Positions 43,690 through 52,546 are shown, counted from the stretch's first letter. The stretch is 64,000 nt of DNA from Planctomycetota bacterium (GCA_016197205.1 JACPWG010000014.1:1-64000); one strand, 5' to 3'. A program made the numbers and translations. Notes: a model not told the origin generated them from the letters alone.

Positions 43690-45429
43690 TCAGAACGCGT
43701 CCGGGATGATCCGCCGGGTCCGGTCCCGGAGGAACTCGACCACTTTCGGGGCATCGGCGATGGCGAGGGCCTTCTGGGCGATTTCGCGCGCCTCCTTCAT
43801 GGTGACGGACCGAATGGCCATCTTGACGTCGGAGATGGCGGACGGCGTCATCGAGAACTGCTTCAGGCCGAGGCCCAGGAGCAGCAGCGTGTAGGTGACG
43901 TCGCCCGACATCTCGCCGCACATGCAGACCGGCTTCTGGTTGCGGGCCCCCTCTTCGATGACGAACTTGATGAGCCGGAGGACCGCGGGGCTGGCCGGCT
44001 GGAAGAGGGGGGCGATGTACTCGTTGGCGCGGTCGACCGCGATCGTGTACTGGACGAGGTCATTCGTGCCGATGGAGAAGAAATCGACTTCCTTGATGAG
44101 GAGGTCGGCGAGGATGGCCGCCGCCGGGACCTCCACCATGATGCCGATCTTGATACGGTCGTTGAACGGGGCGCCCTCGCGACGCAGCTCCGCCATGATC
44201 TGCTCGACGATGTGCCGGGCCTGCCGGATTTCCTCGCTGGAGGAGACCATCGGAAACATGATGCGCGCGTCGCCGTGGGCGGAGGCGCGCAGCAGGGCGC
44301 GAAGCTGGGGGCGGAAGAGGTCGGGGCGCTGGAGGCAGAGCCGGATGCCGCGGCAGCCCAGGAAGGGGTTCCTCTCTTTCATCGTACTGTCCGTGCCCAT
44401 CTTGTCGGCACCGAGGTCCAGCGTGCGAATGGTCAGCTCGCGGCCGCCGAGCAGGGAGAGGGACTTCCGGTAGGCCTCGAGGTGGTCGCGTTCTCCCGGG
44501 GCGGGCCCGGGCCGCAGAAAGAGGAATTCGCTGCGGTAGAGGCCGATGCCGGTGGCGCCGTGCTCGAGGGCGACCTTGACCTCCTCGGGGAACTCGATGT
44601 TGGCGAGGAGCTGGACCTCGCTGCCGTCGAGGGTGCGGGCGGGCAGGTCGCGCAACTGGCTGGAGATCCGCTCCTCGTAGTCGAGGCGGTTCCTCTCCAT
44701 GGCGCGGTAGTTCTTCAGGGTGTCCGCGTCGGGGTTGACGATGACCGTGCCTTCGCCGCCGTCGATGATGACGAGGTCGCCCCCGGTGACGTCGCCCGCG
44801 ATCGACTCAAGGCCGACGACGGCCGGGATGCCCATGGCCTTGGCGAGGATCGCGGTGTGGGAAGTGGGCCCCCCGACGTCGATGGCGAAGCCGACGACCT
44901 TCTCCTTGTCGAGGGAGAGGGTCTGCGAGGGGGTGAGGTCGTGCGCGAGGATGATGAGGTTGCGCCCCTTGGCGGAAATTTCCGCGCGCTTCTCGTTCAG
45001 CAGGTTCCGGACCAGCCTCTTCTCGATGTCCTGGAGGTCGGAGACCCGGTTCTCGAAGAGGGAGTTGCCGGTAGCCTGGAGTTTCTTGATGAACGTCCGG
45101 AACACGCGGGAGACGGCGTATTCGGCGTTGGTAAGGGTTTTCGAGATGCCGTCGACGATCTGACTTTGGAGGGAGCGGTCCTGGATGATCTTGGCGTGGG
45201 ACTCGATGATGGGGCCGACCTCGCCGTGCAGGCTCTTGGGAAGCTTCTTGAGGCTCTCCCGGATTTCATGGATGGCCTGCTCGCACGCGGTCTGGAAGCG
45301 CTGCAGCTCCGCCGGGACCTCCGTCTGCTCGATCATGCGGCGAGCGATGGGGAACTCCTCGCTGTCGAGGACGAAGGCCTCCCCGACGGCGATGCCCGGT
45401 GAGACGGGGATCCCCCGGCGCAGTTCCAT
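43690..45429 (-). CDS. ptsI: Phosphoenolpyruvate-protein phosphotransferase (PTS enzyme I)
   Basis: The product is 579 residues from ATG 45427-45429, touching the ptsH stop (TGATG). The phosphohistidine is H191 in GGPTSHTAILAKAMG. The PEP-binding C-terminal half shows LGADKMG, NPFLGCRGIRLCL, MVEVPAAA and the active-site Cys in VCMCGEMSGD. It lacks an N-terminal GAF domain, so it is of the sugar-PTS EI type, not PtsP. It transfers phosphate from PEP to HPr. With only HPr and one EIIA nearby, it likely serves a regulatory relay. Confidence 0.95.
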   Translation of the reverse strand: MELRRGIPVSPGIAVGEAFVLDSEEFPIARRMIEQTEVPAELQRFQTACEQAIHEIRESLKKLPKSLHGEVGPIIESHAKIIQDRSLQSQIVDGISKTLTNAEYAVSRVFRTFIKKLQATGNSLFENRVSDLQDIEKRLVRNLLNEKRAEISAKGRNLIILAHDLTPSQTLSLDKEKVVGFAIDVGGPTSHTAILAKAMGIPAVVGLESIAGDVTGGDLVIIDGGEGTVIVNPDADTLKNYRAMERNRLDYEERISSQLRDLPARTLDGSEVQLLANIEFPEEVKVALEHGATGIGLYRSEFLFLRPGPAPGERDHLEAYRKSLSLLGGRELTIRTLDLGADKMGTDSTMKERNPFLGCRGIRLCLQRPDLFRPQLRALLRASAHGDARIMFPMVSSSEEIRQARHIVEQIMAELRREGAPFNDRIKIGIMVEVPAAAILADLLIKEVDFFSIGTNDLVQYTIAVDRANEYIAPLFQPASPAVLRLIKFVIEEGARNQKPVCMCGEMSGDVTYTLLLLGLGLKQFSMTPSAISDVKMAIRSVTMKEAREIAQKALAIADAPKVVEFLRDRTRRIIPDAF

Positions 45430-45698
45430 CACTCTTCTCCGAACTTCCCCTGGACGAGCGCGTCCAGGGCATCCACGGCTTGGTCGGCGTCGTTGCCCTC
45501 GGCGCGCAGATGAAGCACGACCCCCTCGGCCGCGGCGAGCATGAGGAGGTCGAGGATGCTCTTCGCATCCGAGACGACGCCTTCCTTGGACACGGAGATC
45601 GAAGACTGGAACCGATTCGCGACTTCGGCGAATTTCGTGGCGGGGCGGACGTGCAGCCCCCGCTTGTTTACGATGGTGACCGGGCGTTCAACGAGCAT
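45429..45698 (-). CDS. ptsH: Phosphocarrier protein HPr
   Basis: 89 residues. The phosphorylated histidine is H16 in NKRGLHVRPATKF. The second regulatory site is S47 in DAKSILDLLML, in the position used by HPr kinase, so control by Ser phosphorylation is possible if HprK exists elsewhere. The start ATG lies at 45696-45698. It is the first gene of the ptsH-ptsI pair, and the family A element lies between it and the EIIA gene. Confidence 0.95.
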   Translation of the reverse strand: MLVERPVTIVNKRGLHVRPATKFAEVANRFQSSISVSKEGVVSDAKSILDLLMLAAAEGVVLHLRAEGNDADQAVDALDALVQGKFGEE

Positions 45699-45763
45699 GG
45701 CGGCTCAACACGAGTGGGAGGGCTTGGAAAGCTCACGCCGAGGAGTGCGAGCGAGGGGCGCTC

Positions 45764-45892
45764 GTGGCCCGTTGACGAACTTCGGACACAGTCGTCAGCT
45801 CTGTCACGGCGGGTCGTAACCCATGTGGCCGATCGCGCGGGCCGGAGGCCCGCGCCCCCAGGCATCGTGTCTGGACTTCGTCAACGGGCCAC
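45764..45892 (+). repeat. 129-bp family A short element with complete ends
   Basis: Perfect 16-bp terminal inverted repeats GTGGCCCGTTGACGAA (45764-45779) and TTCGTCAACGGGCCAC (45877-45892). The interior contains the GC palindrome GGGCCGGAGGCCCGCGCC then CCCAGG. Its last base is the first base of the CTA that encodes the EIIA stop codon on the minus strand. Confidence 0.85.
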
Positions 45893-46374
45893 TAGCCGTT
45901 GCCCTTGGCGCCTTGCTGGTCGACCTCCTGGAAGAGCTCGAACAGCTCGCGGCTGGACTTGGCTTGTCGGGCGAAGCTCCGAAAGTTCGGACGCTTGACG
46001 CTCTCGGCGATGGAGCGGAGGGCGTCGACGTGGACGTCGGCCCGGTCGAAGGGCGAGAGGACCATGAAGACGAGGTGGACGAGTTCGCCGTCGGGCGCGC
46101 TGAAGTCGATGCCGACTTTGGAGCGACCGAACGCGCCGAGGACGCTCTTCAAGCCGTCGATCTTGGCGTGGGGCACGGCGACGCCCTGTCCAAGGCCGGT
46201 GGAGCCCACCTTTTCGCGCTTCAAAAGGGCCTCGACGGCTTCTCTGGGCTTGAGCGGCTCGCCCGTGTGGTGGGCTCGCAGGGCTTCGACGAGTCTTCGG
46301 AGGGCAGCCGTCTTGTCGGCCGCTTCGATGTTCTCGATGATGGTTCCCTTGGCGATGAAGTCCAGCAATTTCAT
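45892..46374 (-). CDS. ptsN: PTS EIIA domain protein, PtsN/fructose type
   Basis: The product is 160 residues from ATG 46372-46374. It is an EIIA-2 fold: MKLLDFIAKGTIIENIEA start, REKVGSTGLGQGVAVPHAKI with phosphohistidine H69, and LVFMVLSPFDRADVHVDALR. Nitrogen-PTS EIIA proteins signal rather than transport, and no EIIB or EIIC gene is present here. The next gene upstream is hpf, the usual neighbour of ptsN in Proteobacteria (rpoN-hpf-ptsN), which supports the regulatory reading. The stop overlaps the end of the 129-bp repeat. Confidence 0.9.
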   Translation of the reverse strand: MKLLDFIAKGTIIENIEAADKTAALRRLVEALRAHHTGEPLKPREAVEALLKREKVGSTGLGQGVAVPHAKIDGLKSVLGAFGRSKVGIDFSAPDGELVHLVFMVLSPFDRADVHVDALRSIAESVKRPNFRSFARQAKSSRELFELFQEVDQQGAKGNG

Positions 46375-46589
46375 CCGGGCACTCCTCCTAGGATGGGTCT
46401 CCCCCGCCGGAGCGGCGAGCAACGCGTTGCTCGCGGGCTCGTGGACAGGATCGATGCGCGGGCAGCCGAAGTCGGCTTCGCCTCCCGACCCCCGACTTCG
46501 GCTGAGCGAAACGAAGTACGGCGAAGCCGGGGTCAGGGATCGGCCGGGGGCGGCCGGAGTAGAAGCATCGGCGGGATTCGGAAGCATCC

Positions 46590-46621
46590 CCACCGGGGCG
46601 CGGGCACCCGCGCCCCGGTGG
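46590..46621. repeat. Perfect 15-bp hairpin between hpf and ptsN
   Basis: CCACCGGGGCGCGGG (46590-46604) and its exact complement (46607-46621) are split by two bases. It lies in a 493-bp interval that otherwise shows no gene. No T run follows on the minus strand, so an RNA structure or cruciform is as likely as a terminator. Confidence 0.6.
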
Positions 46622-46867
46622 GTTTGCCTCTGGGGGCACCGGCCGGCCCCTCGCGCCCAGCCGGTATTGCAGGCGGGGACGAGGCCGGCGGCGCGCTTGC
46701 GGACCGGGCTGGGGATGGCGACAGGACCTGGTCCCGCCGCGGGCCCGGCGTGTCCCCCGCGAACGGTTCCCGGTCGGCGGGGAGAAGGAAACCGTCCGAA
46801 CGGGTCCGCGCGGGAAGGGTCCCCGCGGCGTCTCAGCCTGGCGTGTCCAGGTCCTGGGCTCCGGCCC

Positions 46868-47260
46868 TTAGAGCCAGTCCTCCTCGGGCTCCTCCGTGCC
46901 GGCCGCAGCCGGGGACTGGCCGTTGGTCCGGCCGGGCTTTTCCTTGCGCACCGACGCGCCCCGGGCGCGACGGCCACGCAGCTTTTCCTTCAGCTTCGTG
47001 AGCTGGCGTTCCATCTTGTCCGTCACCAGGTCGATCGCGGCGTGGATGTCGCCCTCTACGGTATGGGCCACCAGGGTCGCGCCGCGCGTCGCCGAAATCA
47101 CCATTTCGGCCATGTGCCGCTCCTGTTCGACGTTCAGGATCACTTCGATCTTCTTGATCCGATCGAAGTACCGCTCCAGGCGGTTGGCCTTCTCCTCCGC
47201 GTACTCCCTCAGCTCGTCCGGGACCACCGGCATGTGCCTGGCGTGGATGCTGATGTTCAA
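46868..47260 (-). CDS. hpf: Ribosome hibernation promoting factor (short HPF/YfiA type)
   Basis: The product is 130 residues: MNISIHARHMPVVPDELREY start, EKANRLERYFDRIKKIEVIL, QERHMAEMVISATRGATLVA, and DIHAAIDLVTDKMERQLTKL. The C-terminal 30 residues are a charged, disordered tail; the dimerising domain of long HPF is absent. It binds the 30S decoding site and stores idle ribosomes. It is located upstream of ptsN on the same strand. Confidence 0.93.
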   Translation of the reverse strand: MNISIHARHMPVVPDELREYAEEKANRLERYFDRIKKIEVILNVEQERHMAEMVISATRGATLVAHTVEGDIHAAIDLVTDKMERQLTKLKEKLRGRRARGASVRKEKPGRTNGQSPAAAGTEEPEEDWL

Positions 47261-47378
47261 GAGGAGCCTCCTTCATGGGGCGGGTCCGGACCCAACCAGA
47301 ACCGGCGTGCCGACGCCGGGTCGGCCGAACCAGGCTGCGCCGGGCGATGGCCCGCGCCATCGACGCCCGACCGAGCCT

Positions 47379-48152
47379 TTACCTTCCGTAAAGCAACCGC
47401 TCGCCAATGCGCGGATCCAGCTCCGGGATGCCTAGGATCTTCTGCCTCGTCGCCTGCGGGTCGTATTCGACCCGCCGGAAATCCAGTTTCTTCCCGTCGA
47501 AGATCACGTAGCAGGCCCGGTTGTCGCCGTCGCGAGGCTGCCCGACCGAGCCCACGTTCACGATCAGCTTCTTGTCCGGCGGCACCTCGAAGCTCCCGTT
47601 CAAGTCACGAGGGCTGACAAATTTGCTGTTCTCCGTGATCACCCCGGGGTCGTGCGTGTGGCCGACAAAGCAGAGCCATTCAAACCGGCTGAAGATGTCT
47701 TTGATCTTCGACGGCACCTCCCCCAGCAAGTCCTCGCAATCCGCACGCAGGATGTACTCCATCGTGGGGTCGCGGGGCGAGCCATGCACGAAATAGCACC
47801 GTTCCTCGGTCTTCGTCGCGGGCAAGCCTTTGAGGAAGTCCCAGCGGATCTTCTTCGCCTTCGAACTCAGCCAGTACGGCTTGAGCTGGGAGCGGTGCCA
47901 ATCCACGGCCTCGCGGGCCAACGGATTGAACCCAAGGGCTTCGTTCACCACCGCCTCGTCGTGGTTCCCCTTGAGGCAGAGGCGAAACTCCTTCGCAATC
48001 TCCACGCACTCCGCCGGGTTGGGACCGTACCCGACGAGGTCGCCGAGGCAGATGATGTCCTGCTTCGTAAGCCCTTCGTTGCGAATGTCCTTGAGGACGT
48101 GCTCCAGGGCCTCCATGTTGGCGTGGAGGTCCGAGATGATCGCCCACTTCAA
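47379..48152 (-). CDS. Metallophosphoesterase, YfcE/MPE superfamily
   Basis: The product is 257 residues from TTG 48150-48152, the only start that keeps the conserved beginning MKWAIISDLHANMEALEHVL. The metal-binding motifs are D-x-H (SDLHAN), GD (CLGDLVGYGPNP), GNHDE (KGNHDEAVV), H (VHGSPRDP) and GHTH (FVGHTHDPG). This is the dinuclear calcineurin-like fold. Members hydrolyse phosphodiesters or act as serine/threonine phosphatases; the substrate here is unknown. It stands between hpf and a glycosyltransferase on the same strand. Confidence 0.9.
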   Translation of the reverse strand: MKWAIISDLHANMEALEHVLKDIRNEGLTKQDIICLGDLVGYGPNPAECVEIAKEFRLCLKGNHDEAVVNEALGFNPLAREAVDWHRSQLKPYWLSSKAKKIRWDFLKGLPATKTEERCYFVHGSPRDPTMEYILRADCEDLLGEVPSKIKDIFSRFEWLCFVGHTHDPGVITENSKFVSPRDLNGSFEVPPDKKLIVNVGSVGQPRDGDNRACYVIFDGKKLDFRRVEYDPQATRQKILGIPELDPRIGERLLYGR

Positions 48153-48219
48153 ATTCGCATCTCCGCCGTTAGGACATCTCCATCAAAACAGTATATCACA
48201 TCTCCCCCCGGATTCAAGG

Positions 48220-49602
48220 TCAATTCCCAGGGCGCCCGGCCACCGCAACCGCTGCCGACGCCGCATGCGCCTCCCCCGACAGCGCGGGAGCAGCCCGTCC
48301 GCCGCGGGCCTCCGACTGCCCCACAAACCCTACACCAGGAAGGAGTTCCCTATAGAGGCCCACGATGCGCTCAACCATGCCCCCGGCCGAGAAGTCCTCC
48401 CGACAGCGAGCCCGCCCACGTTCGCCCATGCGGCGGCACAGCTCCGGATCGCGGGCGAGGCGCAGGCACCGGTCGACCAGCCTGTCGACGTCCTGGGCCG
48501 GGACCAGGAACCCGGTCTCCCCGTCGACCACGACTTCGCGCGCCCCATCCACGTCGAAGGTCACCACCGGCCGGCCGGAGAGCAGGGCCTGTGGCAGCAC
48601 CCGCGCCAGCCCCTCACGGAGCGAGCAGTGCACGACGATGTCCATAGCCCGGAGGAGGCCGGGGATCCGGGACGGATCGACGAGCCCGGTCAAAAGAAGC
48701 CGGTCGGCGACGCCGAGCGCGCGCGCCTGCGACAGGAGGCTCGCGCGCAGGCGCCCGTCGCCGACGAGGAGGAGCCGGCAGTGGGGCTCGCGCGCCCACA
48801 AGCGGCGGAACGCCTCGAGCAGGTATTCGTGTCCCTTCAGCTCCGCCAGCCTGGAGACCTGCCCGAACACCAGGTCGTCCGGGGCGAGCCCCAAGTCGCG
48901 CCGCACTTCCTCGCGGGTCGGGCGCTCCGCGAGGAACGGCTCCACCTCCATGCCGCTGTAGATGGTACGAAACTGGCGGCGGCGCCCCACGCGCGCCGCG
49001 AGCGCCTGGTCCCTCATCGCGTCCGCGACGGTGACGATCGCATGCGTCCAGAGGGCCGACAGCCGCTCGAGCAGGACGTAGAGGAGATTCACGTGAGGTC
49101 GCTCATACGGATGAAACGGCAGCCCGTGAATCGTATGGACGACGACCGGCACGCCGGCCAGCGCGGCCGCTGCGCGCCCCAGGATGCCCGCTTTCGAGCT
49201 GTGCGTGTGCACGATGTCCGGACGGGCGCGCAGGAAAAGCGCGAGGAGTTTGAAGAAACTGACCGCGTCACGCACGGGGTGCAGCTCGCGGCGGAGTTCT
49301 TCGACGAGGCGAACCGGCACGCCGCGTTCGCCGGCTCGCTGGAGCAGCTCCCCCTCCGGTCCCAACGCCGGGCCGGTCACGAGGAGGACGTCGAACGACG
49401 GGTCATGGAGAAGCCCTTCCACCGTGAAGAGCGTGTTCTCCTGGGCGCCTCCCAGGATCATGCGCGTGATGACATGGTGGACCCGGACAGGGCGAGCCAA
49501 GGCGGGGCAACCTCCGCGAAGGGAGGAGGGCCGGCAAGGTCCACGAGAAACCTGGGCAGCGAGGTTCCCGGAGCCCTTCGCTCCGCGAGGCGCCTCTGAC
49601 AC
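48220..49602 (-). CDS. Glycosyltransferase family 4
   Basis: 460 codons from GTG 49600-49602. An alternative TTG at 49498-49500 has GGAGG upstream and may be the real start, giving 426 residues. It has a GT-B fold: N-terminal acceptor domain with VHHVITRMILGGAQENTLFT and VHTHSSKAGILGR. The C-terminal nucleotide-sugar domain has FGQVSRLAELKGHEYLLEAF, LLLVGDGRLR and the E-x7-E type motif SLREGLARVLPQALLSGRPV. It probably adds sugars to a surface polysaccharide or lipid. The sugar cannot be predicted. The last 45 residues are low complexity. Confidence 0.9.
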   Translation of the reverse strand: MSEAPRGAKGSGNLAAQVSRGPCRPSSLRGGCPALARPVRVHHVITRMILGGAQENTLFTVEGLLHDPSFDVLLVTGPALGPEGELLQRAGERGVPVRLVEELRRELHPVRDAVSFFKLLALFLRARPDIVHTHSSKAGILGRAAAALAGVPVVVHTIHGLPFHPYERPHVNLLYVLLERLSALWTHAIVTVADAMRDQALAARVGRRRQFRTIYSGMEVEPFLAERPTREEVRRDLGLAPDDLVFGQVSRLAELKGHEYLLEAFRRLWAREPHCRLLLVGDGRLRASLLSQARALGVADRLLLTGLVDPSRIPGLLRAMDIVVHCSLREGLARVLPQALLSGRPVVTFDVDGAREVVVDGETGFLVPAQDVDRLVDRCLRLARDPELCRRMGERGRARCREDFSAGGMVERIVGLYRELLPGVGFVGQSEARGGRAAPALSGEAHAASAAVAVAGRPGN

Positions 49603-49629
49603 CCGCGGAAAAGCACCGAGGCGGGACGG

Positions 49630-50580
49630 TCAGCGGGGAACGGCACGGGCTTCCGAGTCTCCGCCCTGTTCCCAGGCATCCTGGAAATCGTCCAACTCCT
49701 CCTCGGAGGGCTGGGACGGAGGTCTTTCAGGCGGGCATGGCGGCTTCGAGCCCGGGCGTCGACCCGCCGCGGAGTCCGACGGCGGGGTGCCGGGGGGGTC
49801 GCCGGCTCCCGACGCGCTGCCGCCGCCGCCCGAGGTGCGCGCCCCGCTCCGCGCGCCGGGGGACGTCCTGCCGCCGCGTGCGGGCGGGACCGGCCCCTGA
49901 GAGGCGGACCCCGGCGGCGGCTCCTCGTCCTCCTCCACGACTTCCCCGTGGGCGCCGGTCGCCCGGGCGCCGGGCGAGGCGCCCGAGGCGGGGGGTCTTG
50001 CCACGGCATCGGCGCCGCCCGGGGCCGCCTTGGTCCCCAACTCGATTCCGCGCTGAATTCCCGCGGCCTTGAGCTGTTCCAGACGCGCGGAGAGCTGGTC
50101 CTTGTACTCTTGGGGCACGGCGACGATGACCGCGCGCATGACTTCGAGAAGGACCGGGGCAAGCACCGATGCTTCCAGGGACGCCTGAGCCTGTGCGCTC
50201 GGGTAGAGCGCCACGCCCAGGAGGATGGCGCCGGCGATGAGACCGGCCTTCAGGGCGCCGAACCCGGCGCCGAGTGCGCGGTCCATCGGCTTGAGTTGCA
50301 CCGCTTTCACGGCCTTCTGGATGATCACGGTGACGAGGAAGAGCGCGAGGTAGACGACGAGGAACGAGCCCACGTAGGACAGGACCCGCAGGACGGTCGG
50401 TGACGCGCCGGTGACGTACCCCTGGAGGAAAGCCGCGGCGGGCTCGTGGAGATACACGGTCGCGTAGACGGAAACGGTGTACGTGACAATGCGAGCAAGC
50501 TGCCACACGATGCCGCTCATCGCCCCGAAGACGGCGCCGATGCCGAGAACGACCAGCAGCGTGACGTCCAGCCAGTTCAT
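49630..50580 (-). CDS. CvpA-family membrane protein with long disordered tail
   Basis: The 316 residues start MNWLDVTLLVVLGIGAVFGA, the typical CvpA/colicin V production start, and have four membrane helices up to residue 140 (VLSYVGSFLVVYLALFLVTV, GALKAGLIAGAILLGVALYP). The remaining 170 residues are Pro/Gly/Ser-rich and acidic. CvpA proteins affect envelope stress and secretion by an unknown mechanism. It lies 27 bp upstream of the glycosyltransferase, so the two are probably co-transcribed. Confidence 0.85.
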   Translation of the reverse strand: MNWLDVTLLVVLGIGAVFGAMSGIVWQLARIVTYTVSVYATVYLHEPAAAFLQGYVTGASPTVLRVLSYVGSFLVVYLALFLVTVIIQKAVKAVQLKPMDRALGAGFGALKAGLIAGAILLGVALYPSAQAQASLEASVLAPVLLEVMRAVIVAVPQEYKDQLSARLEQLKAAGIQRGIELGTKAAPGGADAVARPPASGASPGARATGAHGEVVEEDEEPPPGSASQGPVPPARGGRTSPGARSGARTSGGGGSASGAGDPPGTPPSDSAAGRRPGSKPPCPPERPPSQPSEEELDDFQDAWEQGGDSEARAVPR

Positions 50581-50794
50581 GAGGTTCCTCCGGTCGGAAG
50601 GGGGGGGCGGAAGCCCACCGACGGCCCTGGGTCCGCCTGCCGGCCCCGTGAAGTGCGGGAACGGCGAGGCACCTGTGCAGGGCGTCCGTGGTGAATATAG
50701 TGTGCTCTCCGAGGGATGTCAAGGGGACCCTGCCCGAGCAACGCAAGCATGTCGGAATTTCAAATCGCGCCTCGGACGGGTAGAATGCGACCCC

Positions 50795-51550
50795 ATGAAG
50801 CGCGAGAAGATGGTTGCACGCCGGACGAAGCTGAAGATCGAGCTGGCCGTGGTCAGCGGGGAGCTCGAGGAAGTGCTGGCCAGGCGTGCCGGGCGGCGGC
50901 GCACGTCGGCGTTGCTGGCGACCGCCGCGCTCGGTTTCGGCTACGTGGCGGCGAACTCCGACGAGGCGCGGATCGCCCGGCTGGTGGAGGGAACGGCCGC
51001 CTGTGTGCTGGGCGTCGCCGCGGCCACGGCGGTCCGGGCGGCGCGCGAGGACCTGCGGCGGGCGGAGGCGCTGGCGGGCCGGACACGCGAGGTCGGCACC
51101 GAGGTCGCGGAGCTGACGGAGCGACTCGGCGAGGCGGGGGCGGCGCTGCGGGCGGCGCTGTCGGAACGGAGGGCGGACCTCGAGGCGGAGGCGCGGACGT
51201 TCGCGGAGGAGGAGTCGCGGCTGGCGGACCGGCTCGACCACTGGCGGATGCGCGACGGGCTCACCCGTGTCCTCCCCGCCTCCGCCTGGGTCTACCTCGC
51301 CGTGGGCATGCTCGTCCTCCAGGCCTACGCCTCGCGGGGGGTGGCGGTCGCGTCGACGAGCCTGCTCGTCGTGGCGGCGGCGTGGGCCGCGTGGGGGGAC
51401 CGGCGCGCGCTTGCGCGCCGGATCCGCGAGCTGCGAAATCGCACGCGGGCCGCGGGCGCGGTGATCCGCGGGATCGACGGCGAACTGGCGGCCCCGGGCG
51501 GGGATGCGGCCGGGGGCGGGCCGGGGCGCGGGCCAGGCTCGGGGTCGTAG
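50795..51550 (+). CDS. Coiled-coil protein with two hydrophobic regions
   Basis: 251 residues from ATG 50795. An N-terminal basic segment (KMVARRTKLKIELAVVSGEL) precedes a weak hydrophobic pair (LLATAALGFGYVAA, ACVLGVAAATAV). A coiled coil rich in Ala, Glu and Arg follows (residues 90-155), then two better helices (ASAWVYLAVGMLVLQAYA, VASTSLLVVAAAWAAWGD), another short coil and a Gly-rich end. It is likely an inner-membrane protein. No family was recognised. It is transcribed divergently from cvpA. Confidence 0.65.
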   Translation: MKREKMVARRTKLKIELAVVSGELEEVLARRAGRRRTSALLATAALGFGYVAANSDEARIARLVEGTAACVLGVAAATAVRAAREDLRRAEALAGRTREVGTEVAELTERLGEAGAALRAALSERRADLEAEARTFAEEESRLADRLDHWRMRDGLTRVLPASAWVYLAVGMLVLQAYASRGVAVASTSLLVVAAAWAAWGDRRALARRIRELRNRTRAAGAVIRGIDGELAAPGGDAAGGGPGRGPGSGS

Positions 51551-51664
51551 CGGAGGACAGCGAAGCGGATCATAACCGGAAGGTGGCGTGTTGTCGACCG
51601 CGGAGACACAGCCCGCCCCTGGTTGGGCGACTCCAGAGGCGGTTCGCGAACAGCTCTCGGCCAT

Positions 51665-51998
51665 GGTGGTGCAGGGCTTCCGCCCTGCACCCGTTCGCGC
51701 ACGGAGGGTGGGAGATAGCGCCCGCGCAAAAATAACTGCGCAGATTCGGACCTCGAGGCTCCTGGGGGCGCGGCCCGCGGGGCCGCGCTGCGCGGGCCGG
51801 AGGCCCGCGCCCCGCCGCATCGGTCGATCCACGGAAATGTAAAGTAATTCTTGCGCGGGCGCATACCTCCCGGATTTCCCCTCCGGCGGCGACCGCATCC
51901 GACGCTGCTCGTGCTGTTCACCCGAGTTGCCCTGTCCGTGCAGGGCGGACCCGTCCTCCGAAGCGCCGCGCGCGAAGGCGGAAGCCCTGCACCACAAG
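51665..51998 (+). repeat. Family B element, copy 2, enlarged by a nested element (334 bp)
   Basis: The left end is GGTGGTGCAGGGCTTCCGCC (51665) and the right end is GGCGGAAGCCCTGCACCAC (to about 51995). Removing the nested 145 bp leaves 189 bp, close to the 153 bp of copy 1. An extra internal arm (GTGCAGGGCGGACCCGTC, near 51939) may explain the difference. Confidence 0.7.
51718..51862 (+). repeat. 145-bp MITE-like element (family A long form), copy 2, nested in family B
   Basis: Same length and ends as 31231-31375 (GCGCCCGCGCAA and its complement), with only a few substitutions. Its position inside the family B copy shows it moved after that element was already present. The remaining sequence between 51551 and 52045 has no gene. 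Confidence 0.88.
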
Positions 51999-52045
51999 AC
52001 TTGCCGGGGTCGGAGGGACTGTCCGGTCGATGCGCGTGCGGCGCG

Positions 52046-52543
52046 TCAACGCTCCGACGCTTTTTTTTCCGCTGCGAGCTCCGCCGCGAGCTTGACCAGC
52101 TCGACGCATTCCGCCCGGTAGCCGCCGGGATCGGAGCCAAGCCACGCGTGCGCGAGCTCGCCCACAAGCGACCAGGAGGCCTGCCCCTTCGAGGGGGAAT
52201 TCCGGAGGAGCAGCCCGAACGCGGCGACGGAGGCGGCGAATTCGAACTCGGTGGAGGGCGAGGCGGCGACGGGCTCGGGCTCGGGAAGCGCGACCTCCAT
52301 TTTTCGGCTCGTCTCCCCGTCCGGCGCCTTGTACCGCAATTTCACAGTGAGCAACTCGCTCGCGGCCGGAGTCGCAGCTCCTGAGCCTGGCCCCGGCTGT
52401 GCCTTTGCCGGCGTTTGGTACTTGAGAGGATCGACGCTCGCAGCGATCGGGACCTCCGTGCCGGCGGGCACCACCTCGTACAGAGCGGTCACGCGATGCC
52501 CTGCGCCGATCTCGCCCGCGTCTTTGCGGCGGGAGTCGATGCC
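52046..52543 (-). pseudogene. 5'-truncated YfbK-type VWA protein (DUF3520 end only)
   Basis: Homology starts at RRKDAGEIGAGHRVTALYEV and runs through ELLTVKLRYKAPDGETSRKM, FAASVAAFGLLLRNSPSKGQ and LAHAWLGSDPGGYRAECVEL, the C-terminal DUF3520 region of YfbK-like von Willebrand factor A proteins (usually about 500-900 residues). The VWA domain and signal peptide are missing. Upstream codons translate the family A repeat (DSWGRGPPARATDH), so the break point coincides with that repeat. The remnant keeps an open frame, which suggests recent loss. Confidence 0.75.
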
Positions 52544-52546
52544 CGC

